64,000 bases of DNA from Archangium lipolyticum (GCF_024623785.1 NZ_JANKBZ010000003.1:1-64000); one strand, 5' to 3'. Numbered from the stretch's first letter, positions 34,294 to 44,514 are shown. Numbers and translations: made by a program. Notes: generated by a model not told the origin, from the letters alone.

Positions 34294-35226
34294 TCACTCC
34301 ACGAGGCGCGCCACCTGGCTCCAGTCGTACTGCTCGTAGGCCCTCGCCAACTGGGTGAACGGATCCAACGGGTGCTGCTGGTAGTAGCGCTCGTCCTGGG
34401 TCTTGTGCGAGGCGTGCCCCATGTAGACGATGACCAGCTGGATGGCGTCCGGCTTCTTGGGATCGAAGTACTTCGAGTTCCAGGTGATGTAGTAGGTGGC
34501 GTTGGGGCCCTCGCAGTTGCCCACGATCTCCGTGCGCTTCCTCGCCACGCACGCGGGCTTGTCGCCAGCGCCGCCCGTGAGCTGCGCCGCTTGCTTCTTC
34601 GCCTCCGCGGCGTCCGAGCCCCCCTCACGCACCAGCCGGGCCAGGTACTCGCTGACGGTGACGCGGCGCCACGGATGCCGGTCCTTGGCGGTGATGAGCA
34701 GGAAGGGCGTCTCCCCACCGACCCGGTAGACGGGCAGTCCCTGGTGATCCTTCACGCGCGTGGGCTCGTAGTACAGGTTGTCGGGAATCGAGGTATCGAA
34801 CGAGAGCCGCGACAGGGCGTTCACGCGGATCTCCAGCAGGCTGCCCTCGCCCACGCCCTGGTAGCGGCCCGTCTTCTTGTCCACGATGGTCTCGCGGTCG
34901 TTCTTGTAGATGGGCTTGAGCAGCAGCGACACGCTGGCCTTCGTCACCTTCAGCTTGGAGTTCGGCTCGATGGTGACGCTCGGATGCGCGCTGGCCCCCT
35001 TCAGGTCGGCCAGCTGCGGGGTGCGCAGCAGTCCCTCCAGCACGCCCATCACCTTGCGCTCCAGCTCGGGGGCGCGCTTCTGGACCGTCAGCAGGGGCTT
35101 GTGCGAGATGCCGGGCACGGCATCCGGCTCCGCCGCTCCCGCGGGGAGCGTGGTCGCCACGGACAGCACCGTGGCCCACGCGAGGATGGAACGCCGGGAG
35201 GAGGAAGCCACACGTCTCGGGTGCAT
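34294..35226 (-). CDS. Exported protein of unknown function downstream of the Tad-like operon
   Basis: The 310-residue protein has a signal peptide (basic MHPRRVASSSRRS, then ILAWATVLSVATTLPAGAAE). It contains SLLLKPIYKNDRETIVDKKT, NALSRLSFDTSIPDNLYYEP and a Cys-containing loop CVARKRTEIVGNCEGPNATY before ITWNSKYFDPKKPDAIQLVI. No domain is recognised. AGAGGGAAAAACC gives a good ribosome binding site. It starts 34 bases after the pilin stop on the same strand, so it may be the last gene of that operon, a possible periplasmic accessory for it. Confidence 0.6.
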   Translation of the reverse strand: MHPRRVASSSRRSILAWATVLSVATTLPAGAAEPDAVPGISHKPLLTVQKRAPELERKVMGVLEGLLRTPQLADLKGASAHPSVTIEPNSKLKVTKASVSLLLKPIYKNDRETIVDKKTGRYQGVGEGSLLEIRVNALSRLSFDTSIPDNLYYEPTRVKDHQGLPVYRVGGETPFLLITAKDRHPWRRVTVSEYLARLVREGGSDAAEAKKQAAQLTGGAGDKPACVARKRTEIVGNCEGPNATYYITWNSKYFDPKKPDAIQLVIVYMGHASHKTQDERYYQQHPLDPFTQLARAYEQYDWSQVARLVE

Positions 35227-35260
35227 GGGTTTTTCCCTCTTGCCCCCGTGGGTACCTCAC

Positions 35261-35443
35261 TCAAGGCACGGGGGACTGGATGATGTAGTAGAGCGACTGG
35301 AAGTACCGGTGCAGGGCGTTGATCAGCTGGGTGAGGAACGGCCAACCCAGCACGGTAAATCCCAGGAACGCCGCCGCGACCACAACGTACTCCACCATCG
35401 ACTGGCCGCGAGGGGCTCGCTTCAGGAGGCTGGTTCTTCTCAT
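35261..35443 (-). CDS. flp: Flp/Fap-type pilin
   Basis: The 60-residue prepilin has a basic leader MRRTSLLKRAPRG and then the class IVb core QSMVEYVVVAAAFLGFTVLG, with the Glu-Tyr at positions five and six after the Gly as expected for TadV-type prepilin peptidase. A short C-terminal tail LYYIIQSPVP follows. This is the usual size and plan of Flp pilins, the major subunit of Tad pili. Unusually, it is the last gene of the minus-strand operon rather than the first, and its ATG overlaps the stop of the Cys-rich protein (ATGA). No pilus ATPase, secretin or prepilin peptidase gene lies in the window. Confidence 0.8.
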   Translation of the reverse strand: MRRTSLLKRAPRGQSMVEYVVVAAAFLGFTVLGWPFLTQLINALHRYFQSLYYIIQSPVP

Positions 35444-35658
35444 TTCTTGCACTCCTCGGTGCACACCTTCTCCTCGTCCTTGCAGGCCTTGGTGCACTTG
35501 TCCGCGCCACTGCCCGCGTGCTTCTTGCAGATGTCCTCACACACCTTCGTGTCCTTCTGGCACCGCTTCTGGCACTCCGCGGGACGCTCCGCCGCGGCGG
35601 GGTGCGCGAGGAACAGGGCGGCCAGCAGCATCAGGGGCTTCCACAGGTTCGTCTTCAT
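35440..35658 (-). CDS. Small exported protein with two twin-CX3C motifs
   Basis: The 72-residue precursor has a signal peptide (MKTNLWKPLMLLAALFLAHP then AAAERP). The mature part of about 48 residues has eight cysteines spaced C-x3-C-x6-C-x3-C-x10-C-x3-C-x6-C-x3-C, that is two copies of a twin-CX3C unit, each separated by six residues. That layout suggests two antiparallel helical hairpins pinned by disulfides, like the CX3C helical hairpins of small mitochondrial carriers; this is a structural analogy only. It is coupled by ATGA overlaps to both neighbours and sits directly before the pilin, so a role in folding, capping or decorating Tad-type fibres is inferred. No relative is recognised. 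Confidence 0.7.
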   Translation of the reverse strand: MKTNLWKPLMLLAALFLAHPAAAERPAECQKRCQKDTKVCEDICKKHAGSGADKCTKACKDEEKVCTEECKK

Positions 35659-36530
35659 CTCGTCTTCTCCGGGGCCTCCCCTTGGGGGGCCTCCATCAAG
35701 CGCTCGGTGAGCGACAGGTAGATCATCACCTCGGGGGAGGGCGGCTGGCGGCGCAGCATCACCATCCCGCGTACCTCGCCGCGGCGCACTTCCAACTGCA
35801 CGCTGGAGTCGTCGGGAGGGCTCACCTTCTGCACCCGCCAGCCCCGCTCGATGAGGGCCTTGCTGAAGAACTCCGTGACCTCCGGCACCGTGCCATCCGG
35901 CACCCGCGCGGAGACAGTGTACTGCGTGCCGCCCTCGAGCTTGAAGGTGAGCGCCGCGGCATCCTCGGCATCCAGCGGCAGGGGAATCCACTCCGGCACC
36001 TTCGGCGGGCCCTCCAGCATGCGCGTCATCCGTCCGGACGACACGAACACCAGCGTCTCCCCGCCCTGCGCCAGCACCGACACCAGGTGGACGTCCTCGG
36101 AGGCCGGGCTCCAGTAGCCCACGTAGCCAGCGTGCTCGCTGTAGCGCTCGCCCACGGTGGGCAACCCCGCGTCCAGCAGCGTGCTGTTGTAGTGCGCCAG
36201 CACCTGGTCCGGCGTGTCCTCGGTGGAGAACCACGCCACGGCGATGGGCACGTCGGGGCCCAGGTAGTCCGCCGCGAGCACCTCCGGGCGGCTCCCGCGA
36301 GGGTAGGGCGGGAAGTGCGACAGCGCCCGCTGGAGGATCTCCTCCTGCTCGGGCGTGCGCGTGCGCCGCGCGGGCTGCGTGAGCATGTCGTCCGGCGTCA
36401 CTTGATCCATCACGTCCGCCGGGGCCTCGTACACGAGACGCTCCCAGCTGAAGCCGATCAGCCCGCCGACGACCGCCATCGAGAACAGCAGCGCCGCGGC
36501 GCGAACCGCCGGCCGCGGCTCGCCCGCCAT
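35655..36530 (-). CDS. Membrane-anchored protein of the Tad-like operon
   Basis: The 291-residue protein begins MAGEPRPAVRAAALLFSMAV followed by VGGLIGFSW, a single N-terminal membrane helix with the rest outside. The body has LAADYLGPDVPIAVAWFSTE and DQVLAHYNSTLLDAGLPTVG, then a second half with GGTQYTVSARVPDGTVPEVT and FFSKALIERGWRVQKVSPPD, suggesting two similar alpha/beta modules. No named family is recognised. The start at 36530 begins the helix and lies one base after the preceding stop. The stop overlaps the ATG of the Cys-rich gene, so expression is coupled to the pilin-type genes. Confidence 0.62.
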   Translation of the reverse strand: MAGEPRPAVRAAALLFSMAVVGGLIGFSWERLVYEAPADVMDQVTPDDMLTQPARRTRTPEQEEILQRALSHFPPYPRGSRPEVLAADYLGPDVPIAVAWFSTEDTPDQVLAHYNSTLLDAGLPTVGERYSEHAGYVGYWSPASEDVHLVSVLAQGGETLVFVSSGRMTRMLEGPPKVPEWIPLPLDAEDAAALTFKLEGGTQYTVSARVPDGTVPEVTEFFSKALIERGWRVQKVSPPDDSSVQLEVRRGEVRGMVMLRRQPPSPEVMIYLSLTERLMEAPQGEAPEKTR

Positions 36531-36531
36531 T

Positions 36532-37653
36532 TCAGCACTCCTCCGCGTTCTTGCAGCCCATGTAGTACCCGCCCCGCGCCTGGTGCGTCTTCTGGGTGCG
36601 GTCCTGGTCCCAGTCACGCCACTCGGAGTTGAAGTAGTTCTGGTTGCCGCCCTTGCCCTGGTCGATCTTCTGGGTGGGGGCCCCATTCGTCGGGTGGATG
36701 GAGATGTTGGGCTGGCGCGGATCGTCGGCGTTCATCGTCTCGGGATTCGAGTTGCCGGGGGACGACAGCGAGCCCACGAGGCCCGGGTTGAGCAGCGAGC
36801 CCGAGGCCGAGGAGAAGAAGGAGGAGGCCGACGCGGTCATCTGCGTGAAGCCGACGTTCGCGTTGTTCTGGTAGATGTTCGCCACCCGCGCGTACATGTC
36901 GCCCGAGCGCTTCTCGCCCGGGTCGAGGTCCGCCGGCTCCGTCAGCGCCCAGGTGTCGGTGATGATGGCCAGGCGCTGCTCCTTGATGAAGTAGGCGTTG
37001 CCGTCCTTGCCGCCCGTACCCTGCTTCGCGTTGTCGTGGATGCTGGTGCCCTGCCACTGATCCTTGGTGAGGTTCACCTTGCCGTGGTCATCGGAGAACT
37101 CGGGGAGGAAGCTCTTGGGCAGCAGGTAGTTCTCCACCACCAGCCGTGCCGAGCACCTGTAGAGACCGCCCTGGGTGAACTGGCCGTGGTAGTCGTTGAA
37201 CAGCGTGTCCGCGTTGACGGAGCCGGCGCCCTTCTCCGGGCCCGTGCACGTCACCTGCTTGGCGTTGGGGTTGATCCAGCACTGGTGCGCCGCCAGCGAG
37301 TCGTGGTGATCCTCTCCCTCGCAGTCGGCGTACGAGTTGAAGGCATTGCCATTCGCGTCCGTGCCCGAAGCCCTCGCGTCGTAGCGATCCCTGCCGGACT
37401 CGTGATCGCAGTACATCAGGCGGGCATGGTGCTGGACGGTGGTGGGGTCGCCCTGCTTGACGTAGTCCTGCACGGTGAGATCCCACACCGTGGAGAGGGC
37501 GGCCTCCTGCTGGTCCAGGGAGTAGCGCAGCAGGTCATCCAGGAAGATGGAGTAGAGGAAGACGGGGATGATGACCAGCATGCACAGGGCCATCTCCACC
37601 GAGGCGGCACCGCGGGCGGAGGGCCCGCGCCGGGAAGCAAGAACCTGTCTCAT
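36532..37653 (-). CDS. TadE-like pseudopilin, large
   Basis: The 373-residue protein has the TadE-type N-terminus RGAASVEMALCMLVIIPVFL (basic leader, then a helix with Glu near its start) and YSIFLDDLLRYSLDQQE. The extracellular part is long and Cys-containing (CDHESGRDRYDAR, CINPN-like region, and CKNAEEC at the very C-terminus), with a Gly/Asn/Ser-rich stretch around SASSFFSSASGSLLNPG. TadE proteins are minor pilins of Tad secretion systems. Its ATG overlaps the upstream TadG-like stop (ATGA), and one base separates it from the next gene. Confidence 0.7.
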   Translation of the reverse strand: MRQVLASRRGPSARGAASVEMALCMLVIIPVFLYSIFLDDLLRYSLDQQEAALSTVWDLTVQDYVKQGDPTTVQHHARLMYCDHESGRDRYDARASGTDANGNAFNSYADCEGEDHHDSLAAHQCWINPNAKQVTCTGPEKGAGSVNADTLFNDYHGQFTQGGLYRCSARLVVENYLLPKSFLPEFSDDHGKVNLTKDQWQGTSIHDNAKQGTGGKDGNAYFIKEQRLAIITDTWALTEPADLDPGEKRSGDMYARVANIYQNNANVGFTQMTASASSFFSSASGSLLNPGLVGSLSSPGNSNPETMNADDPRQPNISIHPTNGAPTQKIDQGKGGNQNYFNSEWRDWDQDRTQKTHQARGGYYMGCKNAEEC

Positions 37654-39176
37654 AGCGACAACCCTCCGGCGGACTGGACCAGCTGTGCGGCATCCGTGTT
37701 GTTGGCGGCGGTGAGCACCTTGCGTGCCTCGGCCTGGGTGAAGGGGTGCAACTTGGCGCGCCAGTACGGGTTGAAGAGGTTGGGAGGCTCGTTCCAGCCG
37801 TTCTGCCCGAGGCGGTGGTAGTAGACGAGCGCCCTGGAGAGGGCCGCCGCCTGGCCCGCGGCGAGGGTAATGCTGGCGGAGGAGTCGCCGTTCTCGAAGT
37901 TGACGGTGGCGGAGCTGTTGAGCTCCCAGGGGGCCTTGACCGCGTCACCCACCCGGAGGTCGTCGGTGACGTAGCTGTAGGCGCTCGGCTGGCCGAAGTC
38001 GTTGTCCTTCTGCTCGTCGGCGCGGAACTTCATGAAGCAGTTGCCGGACATGATGCAGGTGGTGAGCCCCTTGGTGTTGACGCCCTCGAACTGGTGGCTG
38101 CCGGAGTGGGCGCCGCCCGGCTTGTGGTTGCCGCTGCCGCTGTCGCTCGACACGCTCGCCTCGTAGGGCCAGACCATGGCGCCGTGCTTCCACTGGTTGG
38201 CCATGATGCCCGACTCCTCGGCGGCGATCATCTTGCCCTCGTTGCCGCCGCCCGAGCCGCCGCTCAGGCCACCGGAGGACTGCACCGTCTTGGCGGTGCC
38301 CTTGTGCACGGGGAGGGGGAAGTTGGTGCCCTCGCCGGGGATGTTGCGCACCTCGTTGAGGAAGCTGGGGTGGAGGTGGGTGGGCAGATTGCCGGTGAGG
38401 CCGCGGTTGGCGGGCCAGGTGGAGCGGGTGGCGTTGGCCACCTCGGTCATCACCTTCGCGCGCGTCTTCGTGTCCGAGCTGGCCACGCCGCCGGGGCAGG
38501 GCATGCCGTCCACCGCGCAGTTGAACTCATTGGCGTTGAGGGCGCCCACCGCGGACACCAGCGTGCTCGCCCCGGGCGCGTTGTAGTCCTTGAGCCCGCT
38601 CAGCCCGTAGGACTGGCCGTCCTTGAGCGCCTGCATGGTGTTCTTGTGCACCATGGACTGCGAGCCGTGGATGAAGTCCACCATCCGGTCCAGGCCCTTC
38701 ACGGTCTGGGTGAACTTGCTGTCCAGGTTCTTGGCCTTGTTGTCGTAGTCGGAGGCGGCCTTGCTGTACTTGCCGGCGATCTTCAGGGCCTGCAGTCCGT
38801 GGACGCAGTGCATGAAGCAGCTCCAGCAGCCGCACTGCGCGAACTCCTGGGCCATGATCACGTAGAAGTTGTTGCGCCCGGCCCGCATGATGTCACCGGT
38901 CACGCTGGCCGCGGCCATGTACCCGTGCATGCTGTTGGACGCCACGTAGGTGGCGGCGATGGACCGGTTGCTGATGGCGTAGTAGTTGAGGGCGCGCGCC
39001 TCGACCACGGCCATGGAGTAGGCCAGCGAGTCGCTGTGCTGCTGCAGGCTCATCTTCTCGCGCAGCGCGTGGCTGAGGTTGAAGCTGAGCGTCATCATCA
39101 GCGCCAGCACCAGGAAGGACAGGGCTCCGAGTACGAGCGCCTGACCACGCGCACTGCGCCGGGAGCTTCTCTTCAT
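37650..39176 (-). CDS. TadG-like protein, Tad-system N-terminal domain
   Basis: The 508-residue protein starts MKRSSRRSARGQALVLGALS, then FLVLALMMTLSFNLSHALRE, the Tad-N domain pattern (basic leader, one helix, then a helical SLAYSMAVVEARALNYYAIS). The extracellular region has an unusual CGCWSCFMHCVHG cluster, Gly-rich GGLSGGSGGGNEGK and a C-terminal helical segment ALVYYHRLGQNGWNEPP. It lacks the Glu seen after the cleavage Gly in TadE and Flp. TadG-like proteins are thought to anchor or modulate Tad pili. It overlaps both neighbours by four bases. Confidence 0.65.
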   Translation of the reverse strand: MKRSSRRSARGQALVLGALSFLVLALMMTLSFNLSHALREKMSLQQHSDSLAYSMAVVEARALNYYAISNRSIAATYVASNSMHGYMAAASVTGDIMRAGRNNFYVIMAQEFAQCGCWSCFMHCVHGLQALKIAGKYSKAASDYDNKAKNLDSKFTQTVKGLDRMVDFIHGSQSMVHKNTMQALKDGQSYGLSGLKDYNAPGASTLVSAVGALNANEFNCAVDGMPCPGGVASSDTKTRAKVMTEVANATRSTWPANRGLTGNLPTHLHPSFLNEVRNIPGEGTNFPLPVHKGTAKTVQSSGGLSGGSGGGNEGKMIAAEESGIMANQWKHGAMVWPYEASVSSDSGSGNHKPGGAHSGSHQFEGVNTKGLTTCIMSGNCFMKFRADEQKDNDFGQPSAYSYVTDDLRVGDAVKAPWELNSSATVNFENGDSSASITLAAGQAAALSRALVYYHRLGQNGWNEPPNLFNPYWRAKLHPFTQAEARKVLTAANNTDAAQLVQSAGGLSL

Positions 39177-39967
39177 GATTCGCTCCCTTTGACGAACGTG
39201 AAGATGCATTTGTTCTCCTCGGGCAGGCCGTTCTTGGTGAGGTAGAGGTTGGACTGCATCCGCATGGTGTAGGTGGCGCGGATGGGCATGATGTAGAGAC
39301 CCTTCCGGGCCGCATCGGCATAGGGATCGCCCGAGAGTCCGGCTTTGCGCGCCAGCGAGCGCTCGGCGCCCTCCGGCTTGCCCATGCGCAGCAGCTCGGG
39401 CACTTCCCGGTTGCGGGCCGTGGCGTGGATGACCCAGTTGGCGAAGGGGATGGGCATCCGGTAGTTGAACGTCACCTGGATGCGCAGCTTGGTGCGCTGG
39501 CCCTTCTGCCACTCCTCGTAGCCGCCGGTGGAGAACTCCGGGTCGTCGAAGTCCACTTCCTTCGCGGAGCCGCTGAACTCTTTCTTCAGGGGGCCGCAGA
39601 CGGTCACCTTGGCGAACTTCAGGTTCGCGTCCGGCATCTTGTTCGTCAGCACCCCGTTCCAGGACCACTTGGCCTTGAAGTCGGAGGCGCTGTTGATGGA
39701 CTTGATGTACTCGCCACCGCCGCGATCCTGGCTCACCATCGGAAGCAGCACGGCCACCGCCGCGCGCTCCATCTTCTCCTCGTTGGCGTTGTGCAGTGCT
39801 CCCGCGCGCACGGCCTTGTAGGCGGCGTACTTCGTCATCAACCGCGCCTGGTGCATCAGCCCCAGTTGCAGGATGCCGAGAATGAGGAACACGAACAGCG
39901 GTAGGACGAAGGCCGATTCCACGGCGGCCTGTCCCGACTCACGCGCAGAGCGTGGCTTGTCTCCCAT
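39173..39967 (-). CDS. TadE-like pseudopilin, first gene of the operon
   Basis: The 264-residue protein carries RESGQAAVESAFVLPLFVFL followed by ILGILQLGLM, the TadE motif with Glu after Gly-Gln-Ala-Ala-Val. The outer part contains KVTVCGPLKKEFSG, IQVTFNYRMPIPFANWVIHA, a typical strand pattern in TadE-type proteins, and ends FVKGSES. The start at 39967 (MGDKPRSARES) is preferred because it keeps the basic leader short; 39976 is a close alternative and neither has a good ribosome binding site. It begins a six-gene coupled chain to the Flp pilin. A 143-base gap separates it from the GuaB1-type gene on the same strand. Confidence 0.72.
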   Translation of the reverse strand: MGDKPRSARESGQAAVESAFVLPLFVFLILGILQLGLMHQARLMTKYAAYKAVRAGALHNANEEKMERAAVAVLLPMVSQDRGGGEYIKSINSASDFKAKWSWNGVLTNKMPDANLKFAKVTVCGPLKKEFSGSAKEVDFDDPEFSTGGYEEWQKGQRTKLRIQVTFNYRMPIPFANWVIHATARNREVPELLRMGKPEGAERSLARKAGLSGDPYADAARKGLYIMPIRATYTMRMQSNLYLTKNGLPEENKCIFTFVKGSES

Positions 39968-40110
39968 TGCACGCATATGTGGGCAATGTGGCCGAGGCCC
40001 TACTGCCCGTAAATACGCAAAGTGGCCGCGGTCCACGCCCATCCCGCACGGCCAGTCAACCGCTCCGGGGGGTAAAGTATCGGAAATCGAGGAAGAAGTG
40101 TGGGGTCCAC

Positions 40111-41565
<1,455 letters not shown>

Positions 41566-41625
41566 TCATTGGAATCCACTCCGGCGACCGCGTATTTTGC
41601 TCCAGATGTTCTGCCCGAGGAGCGA

Positions 41626-42396
41626 ATGACGACGCCCGTGTTGCAGGTGGAGGGGCTGGAGAAGACCTACGGAGAGGTGCGGGCCGTTCAGGGGCTGACG
41701 TTCCAGGTCGCCCCGGGAGAGGTGCTCGGGCTGGTGGGGCCCAACGGGGCGGGGAAGACGTCCACGCTGCGCTGCCTGGCGGGCATCCTGCCACCCTCGG
41801 CCGGGCGGGTGTCGGTGGCTGGACATGACCTGGGGACCTCGTCCGTGGAGGCCAAGCGGGCCCTGGCGTTCCTGCCGGACGAGCCGCGTCTCTTCGAGTA
41901 CCTCACCGTCTGGGAGCACCTGAACTTCGTGGCGCGGCTGTATGGGGTGGAGGGCTGGGAGGAGCGGGCCCGGGCGCTGTTGGACGAGATGGAGCTCTCC
42001 GGCAAGGAGAAGGCGCTGCCCGGAGAGCTGTCGCGCGGGATGAAGCAGAAGCTGTCCATCGCGTGCGGCTTCCTGCACTCGCCCCGGCTCATCATCCTGG
42101 ACGAGCCGCTCACGGGGTTGGATCCGCTGGCCATCCGGCGCATGAAGGGCTCGCTGCGCCAGCGCGCGGAGGCGGGGACGGCGCTGGTGCTCTCCTCGCA
42201 CCTGCTGCCGCTGGTGGAAGAGCTGTGCCACCGGTTGCTCATCATCGCCGGAGGGCGGGTGGTGGCGCTCGGGACACTCTCGGAGATCCGCGAGCACCTC
42301 AGCGGGCCCGAGGGAGCGGAGGCGTCGCTGGAGGAGCTCTTCATCCGCATCACCAGCGCGGCGCCCGAGGCGGGGCCGGAGCGGGGGAGGCCGTGA
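41626..42396 (+). CDS. ABC transporter ATP-binding protein (exporter type)
   Basis: The 256-residue ATPase has Walker A GPNGAGKTS (about 38-46), the signature LSRGMKQKLSIACG, Walker B LIILDEPLTGLDP and the switch His in LVLSSHLLP. It belongs to the CcmA/NatA-like group that energises ABC-2 type permeases. CGAGGAGCG lies four bases before the ATG. The stop overlaps the GTG start of the permease gene by four bases (GTGA), so the two subunits are made together. The cargo is unknown. Confidence 0.93.
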   Translation: MTTPVLQVEGLEKTYGEVRAVQGLTFQVAPGEVLGLVGPNGAGKTSTLRCLAGILPPSAGRVSVAGHDLGTSSVEAKRALAFLPDEPRLFEYLTVWEHLNFVARLYGVEGWEERARALLDEMELSGKEKALPGELSRGMKQKLSIACGFLHSPRLIILDEPLTGLDPLAIRRMKGSLRQRAEAGTALVLSSHLLPLVEELCHRLLIIAGGRVVALGTLSEIREHLSGPEGAEASLEELFIRITSAAPEAGPERGRP

Positions 42397-44126
42397 GCTT
42401 CGCTCGCGCGGTGGTGTTCCTCTGGCTGGCGACGGCGCGCAACCGGGTGCTGCACCAGCTGCGGCGGCTGCGGCAGCCGAAGTACCTCGTGGGCGCGCTG
42501 GTGGGAGGGATGTACGTGTACTCCGTCTTCCTGCGGCGGCTGCACGCCGCGGGTGACGAGGGCATGCCCCAGGTGCCCCAGCTCCTCAGCCACTTCCTGT
42601 TCACGGCCGCGATGCTGGGGACGCTCCTCTCCGCCTGGACCCTGGGGCCGGACCGGCCGGCGCTGACCTTCTCCGAGACGGAGGTGCAGCAGCTCTTCCC
42701 CGCGCCCGTGTCCCGGCGGGGGCTGCTGCACTACAAGCTCGTGCGAGGCCTGTTCGGCGCGGTGATGGCGGCCTTCTTCGCCACGCTCTTCGTGGGCCGC
42801 GTGGTGACGAAGCACCCCGTGCTCTTCTTCCTGGGCACCAGCGTGACGCTCGCCACGGTGAGCCTGCACGTGATGGGGGCCTCCTTCGTGCGCACGCGGC
42901 TCGCCCGGCGCGGCGGGGTGGGGACGGCCTTGCGCTGGGGTGCGATCGCGGCCGTGCTCGCCGGGATGCTCGTCTCGGGGCTGTCCGCGCTGCGGGAGCT
43001 GCCCTCGTTCGATCCGGCGCAGCTGAGGGGCTCGCGGCAATTCGAGGGCTGGATCGCCACGGTGCTGGCCCTGCCGGCCCTCTGGCCGGGACGGTTGCTG
43101 GTGGCCCTGCCGCTCGCGGCGGATGCGTGGGGGTTCTTGAAGGCCCTGCCGCTCGGGCTCGGGCTGTTCGCCGTGCATTACGTGTGGGTGATGAGGGCCT
43201 CGGTGTCCTTCGAGGAGTCCGCGGTGCTCAGGGCCGAGGAGCGCGCGCGCCTCCGGGAGCAGCTCTCGCGGCAGGGAGGCCGTCCCACGCTCATCCGCGC
43301 GGGTGCGACGCCCTTCCGGCTGGCGTCCACGGGCCGACCGGAGGTGGCGCTCGTCTGGAAGAACCTCATCGCGGCGCGGCGGCTGGGCGGGGCGGGGCGG
43401 CTGCTCGTGGCGGGGCTGGTGGGAGGGCTGGTGGCCGCGATGATGTCGAGCCGGGGCGCGGCGGAGATGGTGGCCAACGTGCGCATGTTCATGGCCCCGG
43501 TGTGCGCGGGCATCGCGGTGATGTTGAGCTTCTTCGGGCCGTCCGCCCTGCGCGTGGATCTGCGCATGGATCTGCCCCGGATGGAGCAGCTGCGGGCGCT
43601 GCCGCTCACCGGGCGGCAGGTGGTGGCGGCGGAGATCGCCGCGCCCGCGCTGCTGCTCGGGGGGACGCAGGTGGTGCTCGTGCTGGCGGCGATGGTGCTC
43701 TCGGTGTGGCAGGGAGGCGCGTACGCCGTGCTGTGGGCGGCGGGTGGGCTGGGTGCCATCTGGGTGCTGCCGGCGGTGAGCCTCGGTGGGCTCTTCGTGC
43801 AGAACGCGGCCGTGGTGCTGTTTCCGGCCTGGCTGCCGCCGGAAGGTGAGCGGGTGCGCGGCATCGAGGCGCTCGGCCAGCGGTTGCTGACGCTGGCGGG
43901 CACGCTGGTGGTGCTGCTGGTGGGGATGCTGCCCGCGGCGATCGTGGCGGGGCTGGTGGCGCTCGTCCTGGACCGGTTCCTGGGCTTCGGGGCGTGGGCG
44001 CTGCCCTTCGCGGGGTTCGTCGCGGCGGCGGTGCTCGTGGGCGAGGTGGCGCTGGGCGTGATGGGGTTGGGTCACGCCTTCGATCGGCTCGACGTATCGC
44101 GCGAGGGGCCCGAGACGAGCTCTTGA
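42393..44126 (+). CDS. ABC exporter permease subunit
   Basis: The 577-residue hydrophobic protein starts with GTG at 42393, preceded by GGGGGAGG, and overlaps the ATPase stop. About ten to twelve membrane segments are visible (for example FLFTAAMLGTLLSAWTLG, LVRGLFGAVMAAFFATLFVG, GGTQVVLVLAAMVLSVWQGG and TLAGTLVVLLVGMLPAAIVA). A cytoplasmic charged stretch with ESAVLRAEERARLREQLSRQ is followed by PEVALVWKNLIAARRLG, seen in large ABC-2-type 'putative ABC exporter' permeases. It is a partner of the preceding ATPase; the exported substrate is unknown. It converges on a zinc-ribbon gene with two bases between stops. Confidence 0.85.
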   Translation: MSFARAVVFLWLATARNRVLHQLRRLRQPKYLVGALVGGMYVYSVFLRRLHAAGDEGMPQVPQLLSHFLFTAAMLGTLLSAWTLGPDRPALTFSETEVQQLFPAPVSRRGLLHYKLVRGLFGAVMAAFFATLFVGRVVTKHPVLFFLGTSVTLATVSLHVMGASFVRTRLARRGGVGTALRWGAIAAVLAGMLVSGLSALRELPSFDPAQLRGSRQFEGWIATVLALPALWPGRLLVALPLAADAWGFLKALPLGLGLFAVHYVWVMRASVSFEESAVLRAEERARLREQLSRQGGRPTLIRAGATPFRLASTGRPEVALVWKNLIAARRLGGAGRLLVAGLVGGLVAAMMSSRGAAEMVANVRMFMAPVCAGIAVMLSFFGPSALRVDLRMDLPRMEQLRALPLTGRQVVAAEIAAPALLLGGTQVVLVLAAMVLSVWQGGAYAVLWAAGGLGAIWVLPAVSLGGLFVQNAAVVLFPAWLPPEGERVRGIEALGQRLLTLAGTLVVLLVGMLPAAIVAGLVALVLDRFLGFGAWALPFAGFVAAAVLVGEVALGVMGLGHAFDRLDVSREGPETSS

Positions 44127-44128
44127 GC

Positions 44129-44428
44129 TCAGTGGGGCCCGACCGGGCCCGGAGGCGGCGAGGACAGCGTGCGCACCACCAGCGAGCGGCATGCCGAGCA
44201 CACCACGCCCGCGCGCTCCCAGTGCACCTGTTCCTCCAATTCCTGGGGGGACTCCGGGCTCTCCTCGAGCTGCTTCAGGAGCGAGGAGAGCTCGTCCGCC
44301 GAGCCTCCGCCGGGCGTGTCGAGCACGTCCTGCTCACCCTGGAGGACGAGGGTGAAGCGGTAATACACCTCGCTCGCGGCGATGATCCGCCCGCACGTGG
44401 CACATGTCTTCGATCGAGGGCCGGTCAC
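44129..44428 (-). CDS. Small zinc-ribbon protein
   Basis: The protein of about 99 residues, if GTG at 44428 is the start, has KTCATCGRIIAASEVYYRFT near the front and RAGVVCSACRSLVVRTL near the end. Two CxxC pairs are separated by an acidic, Gly/Ser-rich linker, as in a split zinc ribbon. No name is known. An ATG at 44557 is possible but would overlap the divergent kinase start and adds Pro/Arg-rich unconserved residues. No strong ribosome binding site is seen. It may be transcribed toward the ABC permease gene. Confidence 0.55.
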   Translation of the reverse strand: MTGPRSKTCATCGRIIAASEVYYRFTLVLQGEQDVLDTPGGGSADELSSLLKQLEESPESPQELEEQVHWERAGVVCSACRSLVVRTLSSPPPGPVGPH

Positions 44429-44514
44429 GAGATGGGACAGTAGCCCGAGTGCCGGCGGCAAGTTTACCCGGGGGGGGCTACCCACCCGCGGCGTTCCGAT
44501 GAGAACCTGTCCCC

